Shown here: positions 1 to 11,730 of the stretch, piece after piece
Position numbering within the stretch: the stretch's first letter is position 1
Layout: the number at the start of each line of letters is the position of its first letter
From: Neodiprion pinetum
Lineage: Eukaryota; Arthropoda; Insecta; Hymenoptera; Diprionidae
Direction of reading: 5' to 3'
Assembly (NCBI RefSeq): GCF_021155775.2
Contig: NC_060232.1
Location: 7,695,257-7,759,256, forward strand
DNA length: 64,000 nt
Notes under the pieces: model-generated
What the model saw: the letters and a program-made list of their open reading frames with translations, nothing else
What the model was told of the DNA's origin: nothing
Databases searched by the model: none
Program-made: the position numbers and the translations under genes

Positions 1-99
1 TATATCCAGTTTGCCGAACAGAGTTGCGCGAAGAAAATACAAAAATTATAACGAAGCTCCTTGTATTCTTATATTGACCCACGACAACCTTTAATATTC

Positions 100-465
100 A
101 GGCTGGCAACAAATTTTTGAGGAAAAAATCTCACGTGAAGTTTCCAGCTTTTCCAGGACCTGAGTCCCAGTTTTCCCTGTAATTTTCCCCAGTTCTAGTA
201 AATTACTAAAACCTGAATCGTTCAGCTTTTCAACTCTATATTCGGTTCAAATTCAATTAAAATTGAAAAAAATATAATGTAGGTACAAAAATGTCAGTCT
301 AAGCCAATTTTTTTTTTTTTACACGATGTAAAGAAGTAAATTTATCGTCTCAAAACGTCATTTCCGATTCCCGTGATAGAAAAGTGATATTTCTAATTTT
401 TTCCCCGACAACTCCCGGTTTTCCACGACTCGTTTTAAAACTCTTATATTTCCAGGTTTTTCAGG
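100..465. repeat. Dispersed repeat, copy A
   Basis: This stretch aligns by eye with 7,966-8,295. Both begin with a G-rich end close to AGGGTGGC followed by an A/T run, then share long similar blocks such as TTTCCAGCTTTTCCAG, CCCAGTTCTAGTAA and TTCAATTNNAATTGAA. It is an interspersed non-coding repeat, probably a non-autonomous DNA element. Its right boundary is not sharp, and no open frame of useful length lies inside. Confidence 0.6.
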
Positions 466-3175
466 TTTTCCAAGTGTGTGACCACTCTCAACATTATACC
501 TTATGAGATATAACGCTGCAGCATGCAAAAGTTGCGGAATTTTACGGAAAAAATTCATCGAACGGTCAAATATCCATGTGGAATGAAATCAAACGATTCC
601 TTATTAACTTTCTGAAGTGATAAGTGAAAATGCATTTTATTATAACATTAAAAAAAAAAAAGTTATACAATATTTGTAATTTTCTGTACACCGAAGGAAT
701 TCTTCTCTTCCCTAGTTCCTTCAATGATACTTTCGCCGTTGCCAACCTTCTAGTCTTACCGAAAAATTAAGAAAATTGTATGGCGACGTTATTTTTGTCA
801 TTTCGCAGAATCGTTGTAGAAATTAGAAGAATACGAAAATTCGAATATCTGTAGCGTGACATAACCTCAAAACGTAGTGAGAATGAGCTGCTAAAGTATG
901 TTTACCAAACTTTTCTAAATGACGTCACAATCGCAACTGCAAACACTATAAATTTCCCAAAGTTTGAAATGATTTCGTCACTCACAGGAGTGAAAAAAAC
1001 GTCTATGAAATAGGAGTCGCTAGCTCGGTCAGTAATACGAAATCCCCTTAAACTGCAGCCCGCATTGCGCTAGTGTAACGAAAACGATACGTGGACAAAA
1101 AAACCGATTGCACAATCACAGAAGATGTAAGAAACCGACCCTGTGCCTAATCAGATTATTTTACCAAATATATAAGGTGGAGACGTGGGGTACAGTCGGT
1201 AAATTATCTTCGGAGAATTCTCAACACGGTCGTATATTAATCTTAAATTCCGTTTCTGTTTAACTGGGTATATTTAACGATTATTTTAGATAGGGGATCT
1301 GAAAGAGGGACCCAACCCACTCGTCGATACAGTTCATACCGTAGGCTTCGAGGTATTGATCCCTGCTCGACCTTGAATGGATGGCAAGGGGAGCTTGTTG
1401 CACCCCCACGTGATATAAAACTGCGTAGTAGTATCATCCCCCAGATTTTAGCAAAGAAGTGATATTTCTGTACGTCCTATGTCGTATTTTTTTTTTTTTT
1501 TAATTTTCCGCAGTATTATAACTATAAATTCTACTAAACTTTGCACTTTGGATCAGTGGATACTGAATCGAAAATTCGAAACGCGATGAAAGCTTTGGGG
1601 GAATATTATGTCAGTAGTCATCGTGATTGTTGTAAACGTTTTTCTCATATATTGTCATAATTATTGACGTTCGATCAAATTTCGCAATGCTAATATTATA
1701 TAAGGTATGATAAAATATGATCAGCTGATTTTGAGAAACGTCGCAATGATAAACCTGCAGCTGTTCCAGCCTCGAGTGTTTAAAAATTATCGCAAGCGCT
1801 TTATTATAGGTATATCTATGTTAAGCGAGTTGTAAAAGTTGCGGGAAATTAGCATCATTCTGTCTTTAATTGTTTGCAGACATTCTGGATGGCGTGTTTA
1901 GGGTCGATTAACCACGTAATTAATTGTGTACGCTTTATAGCTGAGAAAAAAGAAGGAAGTGAACAATAATAAAAGAAAGAAAAAAAAAAAAAAATATATC
2001 GTATCGAAATGCTTTCCTCTTATTCCCTCGTTTCCTCTGTCTGTCCGTTGTCTGTAATACCGTTCTTTGTAGCTTTTGTTACCAACTATAAATATAGTTG
2101 CGGTGTTATAGGTAAAGGTATATAAATTACCTCCGAATAATTACAGGGAAGAATTAGACGCGAGATTAATTCCAGATGATTTGATGCTCAGTAAATTGCT
2201 GCAAATATATACCTGCGGTCGATAATTTTAAATTACCATCGTCTTAAATTTGTCTGGTTAAACTTGATCGGAAGAAAAATCAAGGAGAGGAAACTATCAT
2301 ACTGTAAACGATTTTTAAGGGGATTGAATATTCATTCCTTACCGACTGAGTTTAATGTATTCTATTTTGGCTATTATCAAAGGCTATGCATCGCAATGAA
2401 AAAAAATAGTATATCAACCGTATTCTACACGCAATTTTGAACAAAAACACGGCGATACAATTATCGTTTAAAGCAAAAGTAAAGAAGTTGCGGGAAAAAT
2501 AATAAATCACGAGTACGGTTTTGTATCAGTTACGATGAAAAATAAATAGTCAGGAATGCTGTATAGTAATTTTTCCCAGTTTCAATACAATACAACATAA
2601 GGCAAAGTTAGGCTAATCCAATAGACAGACTTGTTTGTTGTGACTACACCGAGCTATATACAAATAGATAATAATATAACGATTGACTTTCGACATTCGT
2701 TACGAAATATAAGTCTCTAGGATTTGCGTAAAGAGGATAAATCTCCAGTGTAATAATACCACTAAAATTAAGTGTCACGTGAGTTTCGGGCTTTTGCAAA
2801 TAAGCGGCAATGAAAACCGTCGAACAAAAAACCAACGATGAAGGCGCAGACAAATTACCGAGATACGGTACAAAAATAAACGGATATTATATGGAGAGAA
2901 AAAACGAAACACACCTAAATCGATTCTACCGTAACTTGTACGCGATGCGTGTTACGAAAACATAACGTACGATGACTGTATACAGTATTTTCGTCAAGCT
3001 GTAGTGTATATAAGCGAGTACAGCAGTTTTTCGTTGAAATAATTCGTTCCCCGAAAGTCAGATCGAAAATACAACAAGCAAATTAAATGTACTATGGAGT
3101 GTAAATTCTCCCATTCCGCTGCACACAATTGACAGATTTATTAGGTAAAGATTCCCGCAATGAGCGAATTACAGC
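466..3175. other. No gene recognised
   Basis: I see no exon with convincing codon content and splice sites on either strand. The stretch is A+T-rich with homopolymer A and T runs. If the exon at 16,110-16,208 is real, this may be intron of that minus-strand gene. A TATA-like GTATATAAGC at about 3,007 was noted but has no gene attached. Confidence 0.4.
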
Positions 3176-3766
3176 CGCACGGAGCGCGGTTGAAATTCCG
3201 AATCTTAAAAGATCCGAATGCAACAAATTCTGAATTGTTTTGTGGCGAAAGTTGAAGTAGAGAAATCAAATTTTGACGATACATCAAAGTTTCGAATGGT
3301 CCAAAATCCGATGCGCAAGGTTCTGAAAGTGCGAAAATGAGAAAATTAAAAAACCTGAAACATCGAAATTTCGAGTCATCGACGTTTATCAGTTCTGTGA
3401 ATTTCTCTCCGACCTTTCTTTGTCTTGGATTTTCGCCATTTTTACGTTTGGTATCTCGGTAATTCTGATTTTCACTTTATCTTATTCTTCTCTTATTTCC
3501 TACACCCAGTCGTCGAGTTAACTATGCTGTGTGAGTATATTTCAATTTTCGGCTTTCAAATCAATTTTGCTCTATCAGAACTTCCCTTTTTGTAACTTTG
3601 CTTTACCGTAACTTAAATTTTCAGAATCTTTGATCCGTCGGGTTTCCGACCATTCGAACTTTGTTGTTTCCTCAAAGTTTGATTTCTTTACTTCAAGTTT
3701 CATCGCCAAAATAATTCAGAATTAGGCGCTTTCGTAACTTTTCAAATTCGGAACTTCGACCCTACA
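3176..3766. mobile_element. Fold-back (long inverted repeat) element, family 1, copy 1
   Basis: The left arm (about 3,190-3,345) and right arm (about 3,595-3,760) are imperfect reverse complements. Both contain GTTTCGAATGGTC-like and AAGTTGAAGTA-like blocks in opposite orientation. The arms enclose a spacer of about 250 bases. The spacer matches, reverse-complemented, the spacer of the element at 9,576-10,052, so the two are copies of one family in opposite orientation. There is no transposase frame, so this is a non-autonomous MITE-like element. Confidence 0.65.
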
Positions 3767-6700
3767 CCAACCGTAAAAGAGAACTAAAAATTCTGCTGCA
3801 ATTACATATAGTTTTTAGAATTAGGGGGGGGATGATGATGATGATGATGATGATACGGATAATGGACTACGCTGCTGTTTGGTGAAAATTTTCAGATAAT
3901 TTAAGTGGCTGCAACAGCGCAGCGCGATGCCGAACCGATGACGCGTACTCGCAGTTTAATTGGCTCCTCATCCAGAGTTTCCCCTTCGCAAATCCCTCTG
4001 GAGAAGATTTAGTCGAGGGTCTCCGAGGGCACTCAACTGTCAAAGTCTATTCTTCGCTTCGCGTTTATTCGCTTCACGCGGTATATCTGGTGTACCGGCG
4101 TGCAGCTAGATAGCAGAATTCTCGCACAGCACCGCAATTTTCGCATCTGCGATGCACGCGCCTGCAATTTTACGTCATACGTTGAAAGTGCTTGCGCGGA
4201 GTGTCTTAAAAATTCCTGTATACGTCTCGTTCTCGGTCCACGTTGTGAATTTATAAAGACAGTGAGACGTAATTTTTCAATTTGGTACTGAAATAACGTT
4301 GCAAACTAAAACGATGAATTGTTAGGGAAAAAATGTTTTTGGCTTCGGGGAAAAAAAAAATAACGAAGGAAAAAGGTACGCATATTTTGGAAACTAAACT
4401 CGTCCAAGTTCATTGGAAGAAATTGCAAAACAAATTAATTTTTGTCGCAATTCTTTGTTACGTTGTACATTGATACTGATTGCAATATCATAAATCTCTG
4501 TCTAATTTTGTCGTGAGAAGTAAAGAAAATACGGTTTACAGTCACACGAACGTTGGGCAGGTCAGGAAATGGTCAATGAATGAGACTGTAACTTGAGTGT
4601 GTCAACTGCGGATTGGCAAAGGTGCAAATATTAAGTACTTAAAATATAATAACATTATTTTTTTTTTATAAATGACGTGACGTGTTGGACATTTAAAATG
4701 AATTTAGAAAATACATTAAACTCAAAATAACGATTAAAAATCGCAATTTTTTTTTTATTCGGCTATGGAATTCGTTCTTTTTATTTTACGACTAGTCACC
4801 GGACGGTGGTAATATTCGATAATGTCGATCGATATCGCGGATAATTCCACGCTAATATAATCTTGTGATGTGACTACGTACTTTATACCTACATTTTAAC
4901 ACGCGTAGGGTTTCTCATGTTCGTGCAAAAGCTTCCTTAGAGCATGGTGCGAAACTCTAGAGAAATTTTATAAAACATTCCGGTTGGTAACGGTTGTCTT
5001 GCCTCAAATATCATTTGTCATGCGGCAAGATTATACCAAAAAAATTGCACGTTTTTTTTTCAATTTCAATCGAACAGATAAAATAAGAACAATTCGACAA
5101 TTTCCTTTGAATATATCTCGATATCACTATATGGCTGTAATTTTTTTTCTCAATTATCTCACGATAACAATAACAAGCAATAGAAAAAACAATCTTTGCA
5201 ATCTTTAAAGAAAGACCGTTCATGTCGCTCTGTAAAAAAGCAAGTGTTGTCATTTCTATAATCACAGAGATACTAAGTTGTAATTTTATTTTATTTTTTT
5301 CATTCTATAAATGAATCATAATCGTTTCTTCACCGACGCATATCCGTAATCAGCTGTTTTCAATGAGATTAGCGAATGGATTCAACTTTTCTGCACGCAT
5401 TGCGCAGCGAAAATATATTAATAAAATAATTAGCGCGTAATTTCCGGTTTCACGTACAATCGGGAAGTATGAATTACTGTTTGAACGAGATCTTAAACTG
5501 AATTTAACTAAAAAATAATTGATGGAAAAAAAAATAAAAATTATCCGCGGATGATATTTTTTTTTATTACCTACAATTGCAAACAAACATCGCGAGAGGT
5601 GGAGTAGAGAGTTGCAAATTGAGAACGTTCGATAGTTCAACCGGCTGCTTAAAGAGTTCGCTGCTAGTCAGTACCTAACTGGCTACAGAATCGCATGTAT
5701 AAATATGTGTATGCTATTCGAGTGGAAATCAGGCACCAGTCGACTAAACTTGTACATACAATAACTTTCACGCTGCAATTTTATATCCATATATATCAGA
5801 TACGTTCTACCACAGTGATGGAAAAGTTCGTACTTAGCATCGTAGATGCACGAAAAATTTTCTCCGTCAGAATTAGATTTATTGTATCGCGTATATAAAG
5901 TAAAGGAGGATGTGAAGCTTGTTTAAATTGGTTTTTTTGAAGAAAATAAAAGTTTGTTCGTATTACAAAATTAATGTAAAAATCTTTGATTAAAAAACAA
6001 ATAACCAATTAAAGACCTAAGGCTGTTTCAATTACAGATCCGTATTACCGGTGAACCGTGTTATACTTTTCTCATTAGAACGCGACATATTCCTGCAGCA
6101 ATGGAGAAGGTGTCTTATAGGTGCCTGTCTACCTACACACCTGACATTTTACACCTGAACATCATTTCCGAGTGGTTTAATTAACCGTATAATTAGACGG
6201 CTGACGTCTGATGCGGGAATAAAAAGCAGCAACAAACGAGGTGGGTAAAACAAAATAAAAATTACACGCTACGTGTACAATAGTTGCTGCTGAGGTGGGA
6301 AAAGGAAAAAAAAAAAACTGGACAGCGAAACGAAGAATAAAGAGGAAGAAGATCACGGACGATTTGTCAAAGCTTTGAATGTGAATTTATAAAATATTTT
6401 CACATCCACCGTCGATCGGTTTATCCATTATCCATAATCGATTATTTTATTATTTTAACATAATATCGATTTAGGTGATCAGAGTATCAATTCTTATCAT
6501 TTTCTTGCTTACCGAGTACCTATTTGATGTAACGAGTGAAAAGTAAATTAATATTTTCACCCGTCATTGAAAAATATTTCGAATGAAACTATAAGTTATA
6601 AAAAAAACTTTTCCGCTGTCAAATCTACACACTGAAAAATACGAAATTTTGGTTCCATATGCACCGTTTCAAAAAAAATACGAAACAATCGATGAATCGT

Positions 6701-7965
6701 ATAATTTTCACCGATCCAATCGAATCGTGATCGATTATTTTCAGCTTAGTGGGCATCGCTACTGGTTTTACCATTTTATCGGGGGATGAAAAGCCAAAGG
6801 TCACTTGGCGCAGGGTATTTTATCTTATATGCATGGATAATACATATGTTAGGCAGTACATAAGATAGTAAAGGGGGAGGATGAGTCAGTGCGTCGCGAC
6901 GCCGGATCAATATTAGCGACGAGGGTGTACGTATGCATTTATATAGTATACGTAACATATACCCTTTCCACCCTAAAATCTCCCACCACTGCAATCTTAA
7001 TTACTTTTCTCTCTGCGGCAGCTTGAGCCAAAGACCTTCTTTAAACCGGCTTGGTAAGGAAAAATTCCAAAGTTTGTATACAATGATTTGGGTAATTAAT
7101 TGATGGAAAAAAAAAGAATCGGTTTTTTCCTCGGTCTTACCCTCTTAAATTTTAGTATTTGATAGAAAAAAGATCATCTAGCTCAAGTCTGTCGGATCGT
7201 TATTTCAATAATTTTCACTTCGCATACATTTGACATGGGGAAGTTTTAGTTTTCGTTAAAAGTAAGGAGTAAGAGATTCAACGGTCTACTAAACCTGTAT
7301 TAAATTCAATAATTATACGGTTGAATAACTTATTTTTCAATATAATAAAACAAGCTTACACAGCTACTAATAATAATATATTTTTTGTACCTATCGTATA
7401 GATTTTACAGTGAAGATTGCGCAACGGAGGAAATGAGATCATTTTATTGTATCGCATTGGATCAAAGACCGCAAAATTACGGTATATATGTATAATGGTT
7501 ATTAAACGAAATGTAAAAAGAATCCCGGGTTTCAAATTAAATACCCACTTGTAATGTCTGTATTTGATTTGATTTGAAATATCATGCGGCAAAGGTATTC
7601 GTCTCTGTATACGATGTTAATATTATAAGGTAAAGTAGAAAGTTGCGTAAAAAATTTACATTTATTACGGTGTAAGTTTCTGTTATAATAACAATTGAGG
7701 TGGTTACGTAACGGGGTAACTATTACACCTAGCTATGTATACCTAATACGCGTACAAGTCGACGACAAAACTTCGTAGCAGATACCGCGAGATAAAATTA
7801 AACAACGGCTGTTCAAACGAGAAGAAAAGTAAAGATATGTGAAAAAAGAAACGAAGGAGGGAAATAATAACTAAAAGAAAGATCCACGAAGTAACGTAAA
7901 GTGTAACAATTTAAAGCACCATAACTTTTCGTATCAATGTCATTATTAGCATGAACTATATACAG
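3767..7965. other. No gene recognised; contains a (GAT)n tract
   Basis: No exon could be supported. A GAT trinucleotide tract lies at 3,831-3,853. A somewhat G+C-richer patch at 3,900-4,270 and a possible promoter-like patch near 5,630-5,690 were inspected, but no coding frame with splice signals follows either. Confidence 0.4.
3831..3853. repeat. (GAT)n microsatellite
   Basis: About seven to eight GAT units in tandem, directly after a short run of seven G. Confidence 0.9.
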
Positions 7966-8295
7966 GGTGGCCATAAATTTAAAAAAAAAAAAAAAATTCC
8001 ATGACTTTTCCAGCTTTTCCAGAACCTAAAACCTAGTTTTCTCTGATACTTGCCCAGTTCTAGTAAGTTACTAATTGTAAGACCTAAATCTTTCAGCTTA
8101 TTCACTCTATACTAGGTTGAAATTCAATTCGAATTGAAGAAAAATATAATTTCGAAAAAAAGTCAGTTTAAGCAAATTTGTTTTCTCGACGAGAAAAAGT
8201 AAGTTTGTTACCGTAAAAAAAATCATTTCTAATTTCCATGATAGAAAACTGATATTTTCACCTTTTTCCACGACCAAATTAAAAAACGCATGTTT
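7966..8295. repeat. Dispersed repeat, copy B
   Basis: Second copy of the repeat at 100-465, in the same orientation. It starts with AGGGTGGCCATAAATTT and a poly-A run, followed by blocks shared with copy A. The terminal GGGTGGC also resembles the ends of the fold-back elements at 14,995 and 50,881. Other short open frames inside it are chance. Confidence 0.6.
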
Positions 8296-9575
8296 CATCG
8301 GATGTATTACACATATTTACGTTATTATTATATAATATTTCAAATTATTTTCCAAAAACACGAATTTCAATCTGAATAATTTGTTTCGACGACCTAATCA
8401 TTGTGCAGGTATGGTTTAAATAATGTTTGTTTCTTTCTGTTTGTAGTTTGTTATTATTATACCGACCGGTTATATGAATGGTGCGCGTGTATCTACTTCA
8501 ACGTAGGGCCGTTGAACCTTACAAAGGTAGAGCCACAGCTCGTGTACGGAGGTACATAGCATACGTAGGTAGGTGCGTTATGTATCTACGTACGGGTACA
8601 CGTAAAGACTTGGCCAGGTTGCGGAAGACATGCGAGAAACGCGTTAGAGGGACCAAAGAGAGATACATCGTAACTATAATACATACTTACTTAAAATCGG
8701 TGAATTACCGAATCGATGCGTTAAGTTTTTTGTTTTTTGTTTTTTTTTTTTTGTCAATTAGTGAAAATTGTACGAGAAAATCAGCCAAGAATTGTTCAAA
8801 CCAAAAAAACTCACGATGAGAATAAACTCGTTGAATTTATTCGAATCGATTGAAGGATGTATATTATTTTGTATAATTGATCTTTGGAAACAAGAGACAT
8901 AAAAAAAAATAACACCGACAACTTTAATAGTATAATCGTATAAATAAGGAATGAAACGAATGAAAAAATGAGTACAGAATAATTTGATATTATTGCAGAC
9001 GATTAACTGAAATCAATCGCAGAGTGATAATAATAATATAATTGTTACACGCGGTCGGAAATGTTTCAACGCGTCTGTGCAACTTCAAGTTGTAATTCAT
9101 GCTCCGGAATAGGTATTACGTATATACGCATATAAATGGCGGTAAACGGGTGCAGTAGCTGCGTTTACATGTGGGTGAGTAACGCGCAAGTGCATTATTC
9201 ATGTACGTAGACGATGAGAGAGACGAGCTATAGCTTGGAAGAATTCCGGTGAGCATAGCTTACAGGCGCCAGGATAACGGTCGAGTAACGATTTTACCTT
9301 TACACCGAGATCAATGCGGTAAAGGCGAATTAGATTCGGACAGCGTTTCCTCTGCCGCGCTATCAGAAATAATTCACGATCAACGGATATTTTTATTCTT
9401 ATTCTTATTCTTATTCTTATTCTTATTCTTATTCTTATTCCCATTCATTTCGCCTTTGCGTTTCAAGCTGCGAAGGATTGAAAAATACTATTCGATTTTG
9501 CGTATTGAATTTCACGCGATTAGATACTTTTTTTTTTTTTTGAGAGAGAGAGAGGAATTTTTCTTTGTATACGGG
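8296..9575. other. No gene recognised; (TTATTC)n microsatellite
   Basis: Apart from the hexanucleotide tract at 9,392-9,440 and a poly-T/(GA) stretch at about 9,529-9,554, nothing is recognisable. The longest open frame (8,478-8,819, plus strand) is Arg-rich, then Phe-rich from a poly-T run. It has no homology that I recognise. Confidence 0.4.
9392..9440. repeat. (TTATTC)n hexanucleotide microsatellite
   Basis: About eight tandem TTATTC units, nearly perfect. They create an artificial open frame on both strands (Leu/Phe on plus, Arg/Ile on minus). Confidence 0.9.
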
Positions 9576-10052
9576 GTCGGGATTGAAGTTCCGGAAACGG
9601 TTAATTCCGAATCATTTGGTGGGGAAACTTGTAGTAAAGAATAATCAAACTTTGAAGAAACAACGAAGTTTCGAATGGTCGTAAAGTGGACGGATTAAGA
9701 TTCCGAAAATTCAAGTTACGATACAACAACGTTCGGAAAAAGAAAGTTTGGATGGAGTAAGATTCCGAAAATTAAAATATACTCACATAGTGGGTGTGAA
9801 AAATCAGAAAACCGAACATCACAATAATCAGGATTCCGAACAAAAAAACATCCAAAACAAAGAACGATCAAGCTGGTGAAATTTTACCAGGGCAAAAATT
9901 CACGGAACTGAAAATTTTTCTTCGCTCGGAAATTCGATGCTTCGGATATTTTAAATTCCATCATTTTCGCACTTTCGGAGCTTTGATTTGTCGGAGTTAC
10001 GCAGTTTTGTCCTTTCGGAACTTTTCAAATTTGGAATCTGAACCCCGCCCCT
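9576..10052. mobile_element. Fold-back element, family 1, copy 2
   Basis: The left end, with GATTGAAGTTCCGG and then GAAGTTTCGAATGGTCG, mirrors the right end, with TTCGGAACTTTTCAAATTTGG. The internal part, including ATATACTCACA and CAAAGAACGATCAAG blocks, corresponds to the reverse complement of the spacer at 3,384-3,560. This copy is shorter than the one at 3,176-3,766 and has a reduced right arm. Confidence 0.6.
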
Positions 10053-11472
10053 GCATACGCGTAATAAGTTGGAGTAATCCATAGGCACGACCTAATCATC
10101 TATAACAGGATACAAAATTGTGTGTAACTGCGAAAAAATAAATTAAAAATCTTTAATTTCATTCGTGAAACAACAATATTTCAACACGTTTTAATTGAAA
10201 ATTCTATACAGTAATAAACTGGTTTGTGATTCTTTCGAAGATCGCCTTGTTTGGTCACGATTGCGAAACATCGACTCGAAGGCCATATCGCAAGGATTCG
10301 CGAGTAAGTATGTCGAGAATTACGGATCGTCTTACTGTCTGATAGACCGCGGCAAGCGAATTGCACGTGGTCAAATAGTGGAGCTACAACACCGAGTATT
10401 TCTCGAATTACGTAAACCCGCATGCGACTGCGTACACTCATTATACGTACAAGTGTGCATAGATATACATGTTCAATTCGCAATTCTACACGCAGTTTAT
10501 AATACATATAACGCTGCAACTTCATTCATGAATGAAACGGCTAAAGATATACATTGCATATGTCTGCGTATTTGAATGTAAATTCTCCGTCGCAATCTGT
10601 AGTCGTCGAATTTACGCTTATAGAAAATACGGAGAATAATTGACGAAGAAATGACAATGGTCTGAGTACAAATCAAAATTACTCCAGCTGCGAAAAAAAA
10701 AAAAAAGGAAAATTCCAATTAAATCTCCAGTTTTGTTCAAATTTTGTCACAATTAAAAGATTAATAACGTATCACTCGTACCCTTTGAAATAGTAGGATC
10801 GTTGAAAACTTCGGAAGTAAATTGAAATCGAACATTATTTATCATTAATTTTGTTTTCTTCAATCTCCCAGCGACTTTTTCGAAACTTGTTTTTCAAGAG
10901 CGTGTATCTAAACAACGAGTAAAAATTTTCCAGATTTTCAAAACGCGAAATTAAAGTTTCGTTCTTCCACTTTGGAGATGAAACGAAAAGTTTTCGAAAA
11001 TCGTTCAACACGTTTGGATTCTCTTCGCGTTTCAAATCGGTCTTTTTTGATTTTCTTGCCCACCCCGTATATAAAAATGTAGGCACCGTGATAATATATC
11101 ATGCGGTTTATGACCGAAATAATGAATTGAACGCAGCCTGCTATTGCTATACTATATACACCTGCGGCAGGAAGTGAATAATACAATAGACCGCTGCTAC
11201 TTTTTCCCAGTTTTCTAAAACCGCTCTTACAAAGCAGATACGTGTATCCGTATACATAAATATATTACAACATACGAACCCCACCAATACCTGCTGCTCC
11301 AGGCAAAATCAGAAAAAGTATACGGAGAAGCTATATGGGAAAGCTCATATACGAGATGTATACGTGTACATATAATGTTATACGCATCAACATAATTGTT
11401 ATTAATTATATAGAAGAGCGATGCGTATCTCTTTGCGTAAGACAATAGGCGGGATACGAATGTATGTATGTA

Positions 11473-11506
<34 letters not shown>

Positions 11507-11508
11507 AT
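11473..11508. repeat. (AT)n microsatellite
   Basis: Alternating A/T over about 36 bases with one interruption. Confidence 0.9.
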
Positions 11509-11675
11509 CCTTGTACATCAATTTATACGTTCTGTTGAACAAGGCGTACTATACGTGTGTGTGTGTGTATATGTGTATGGCGGGTAAAAGAATGAGGGAA
11601 TGAATCGGTAGTTCTGAGAAAGTTTCGAGAGAGCATGGTTATATTATAAATCGCCTCAAGGGAATATTTATAAAT

Positions 11676-11683
<8 letters not shown>

Positions 11684-11729
<46 letters not shown>
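11684..11729. repeat. (AT)n microsatellite
   Basis: Alternating A/T over about 45 bases, ending in TATGTATATA. Confidence 0.9.

Positions 11730-11730
<1 letters not shown>

Noticed and set aside
1310..1400. tRNA-like G+C-richer patch with a GATCC-containing loop
   Set aside because: No acceptor stem or consistent cloverleaf could be drawn. No tRNA, rRNA or CRISPR array was recognised anywhere in the window.
8478..8819. 113-codon plus-strand open frame
   Set aside because: Arg-rich from repeated GTA/CGT-like words, then a Phe run from poly-T; no splice context or family.
9199..9644. Frames of 81 and 131 codons on both strands
   Set aside because: Their length comes from the (TTATTC)n tract, which reads as Leu/Phe or Arg/Ile repeats.
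10181..10575. Overlapping frames of 114 (minus) and 126 (plus) codons
   Set aside because: Both strands are open over the same bases, which suggests stop-poor chance sequence; no motif on either.
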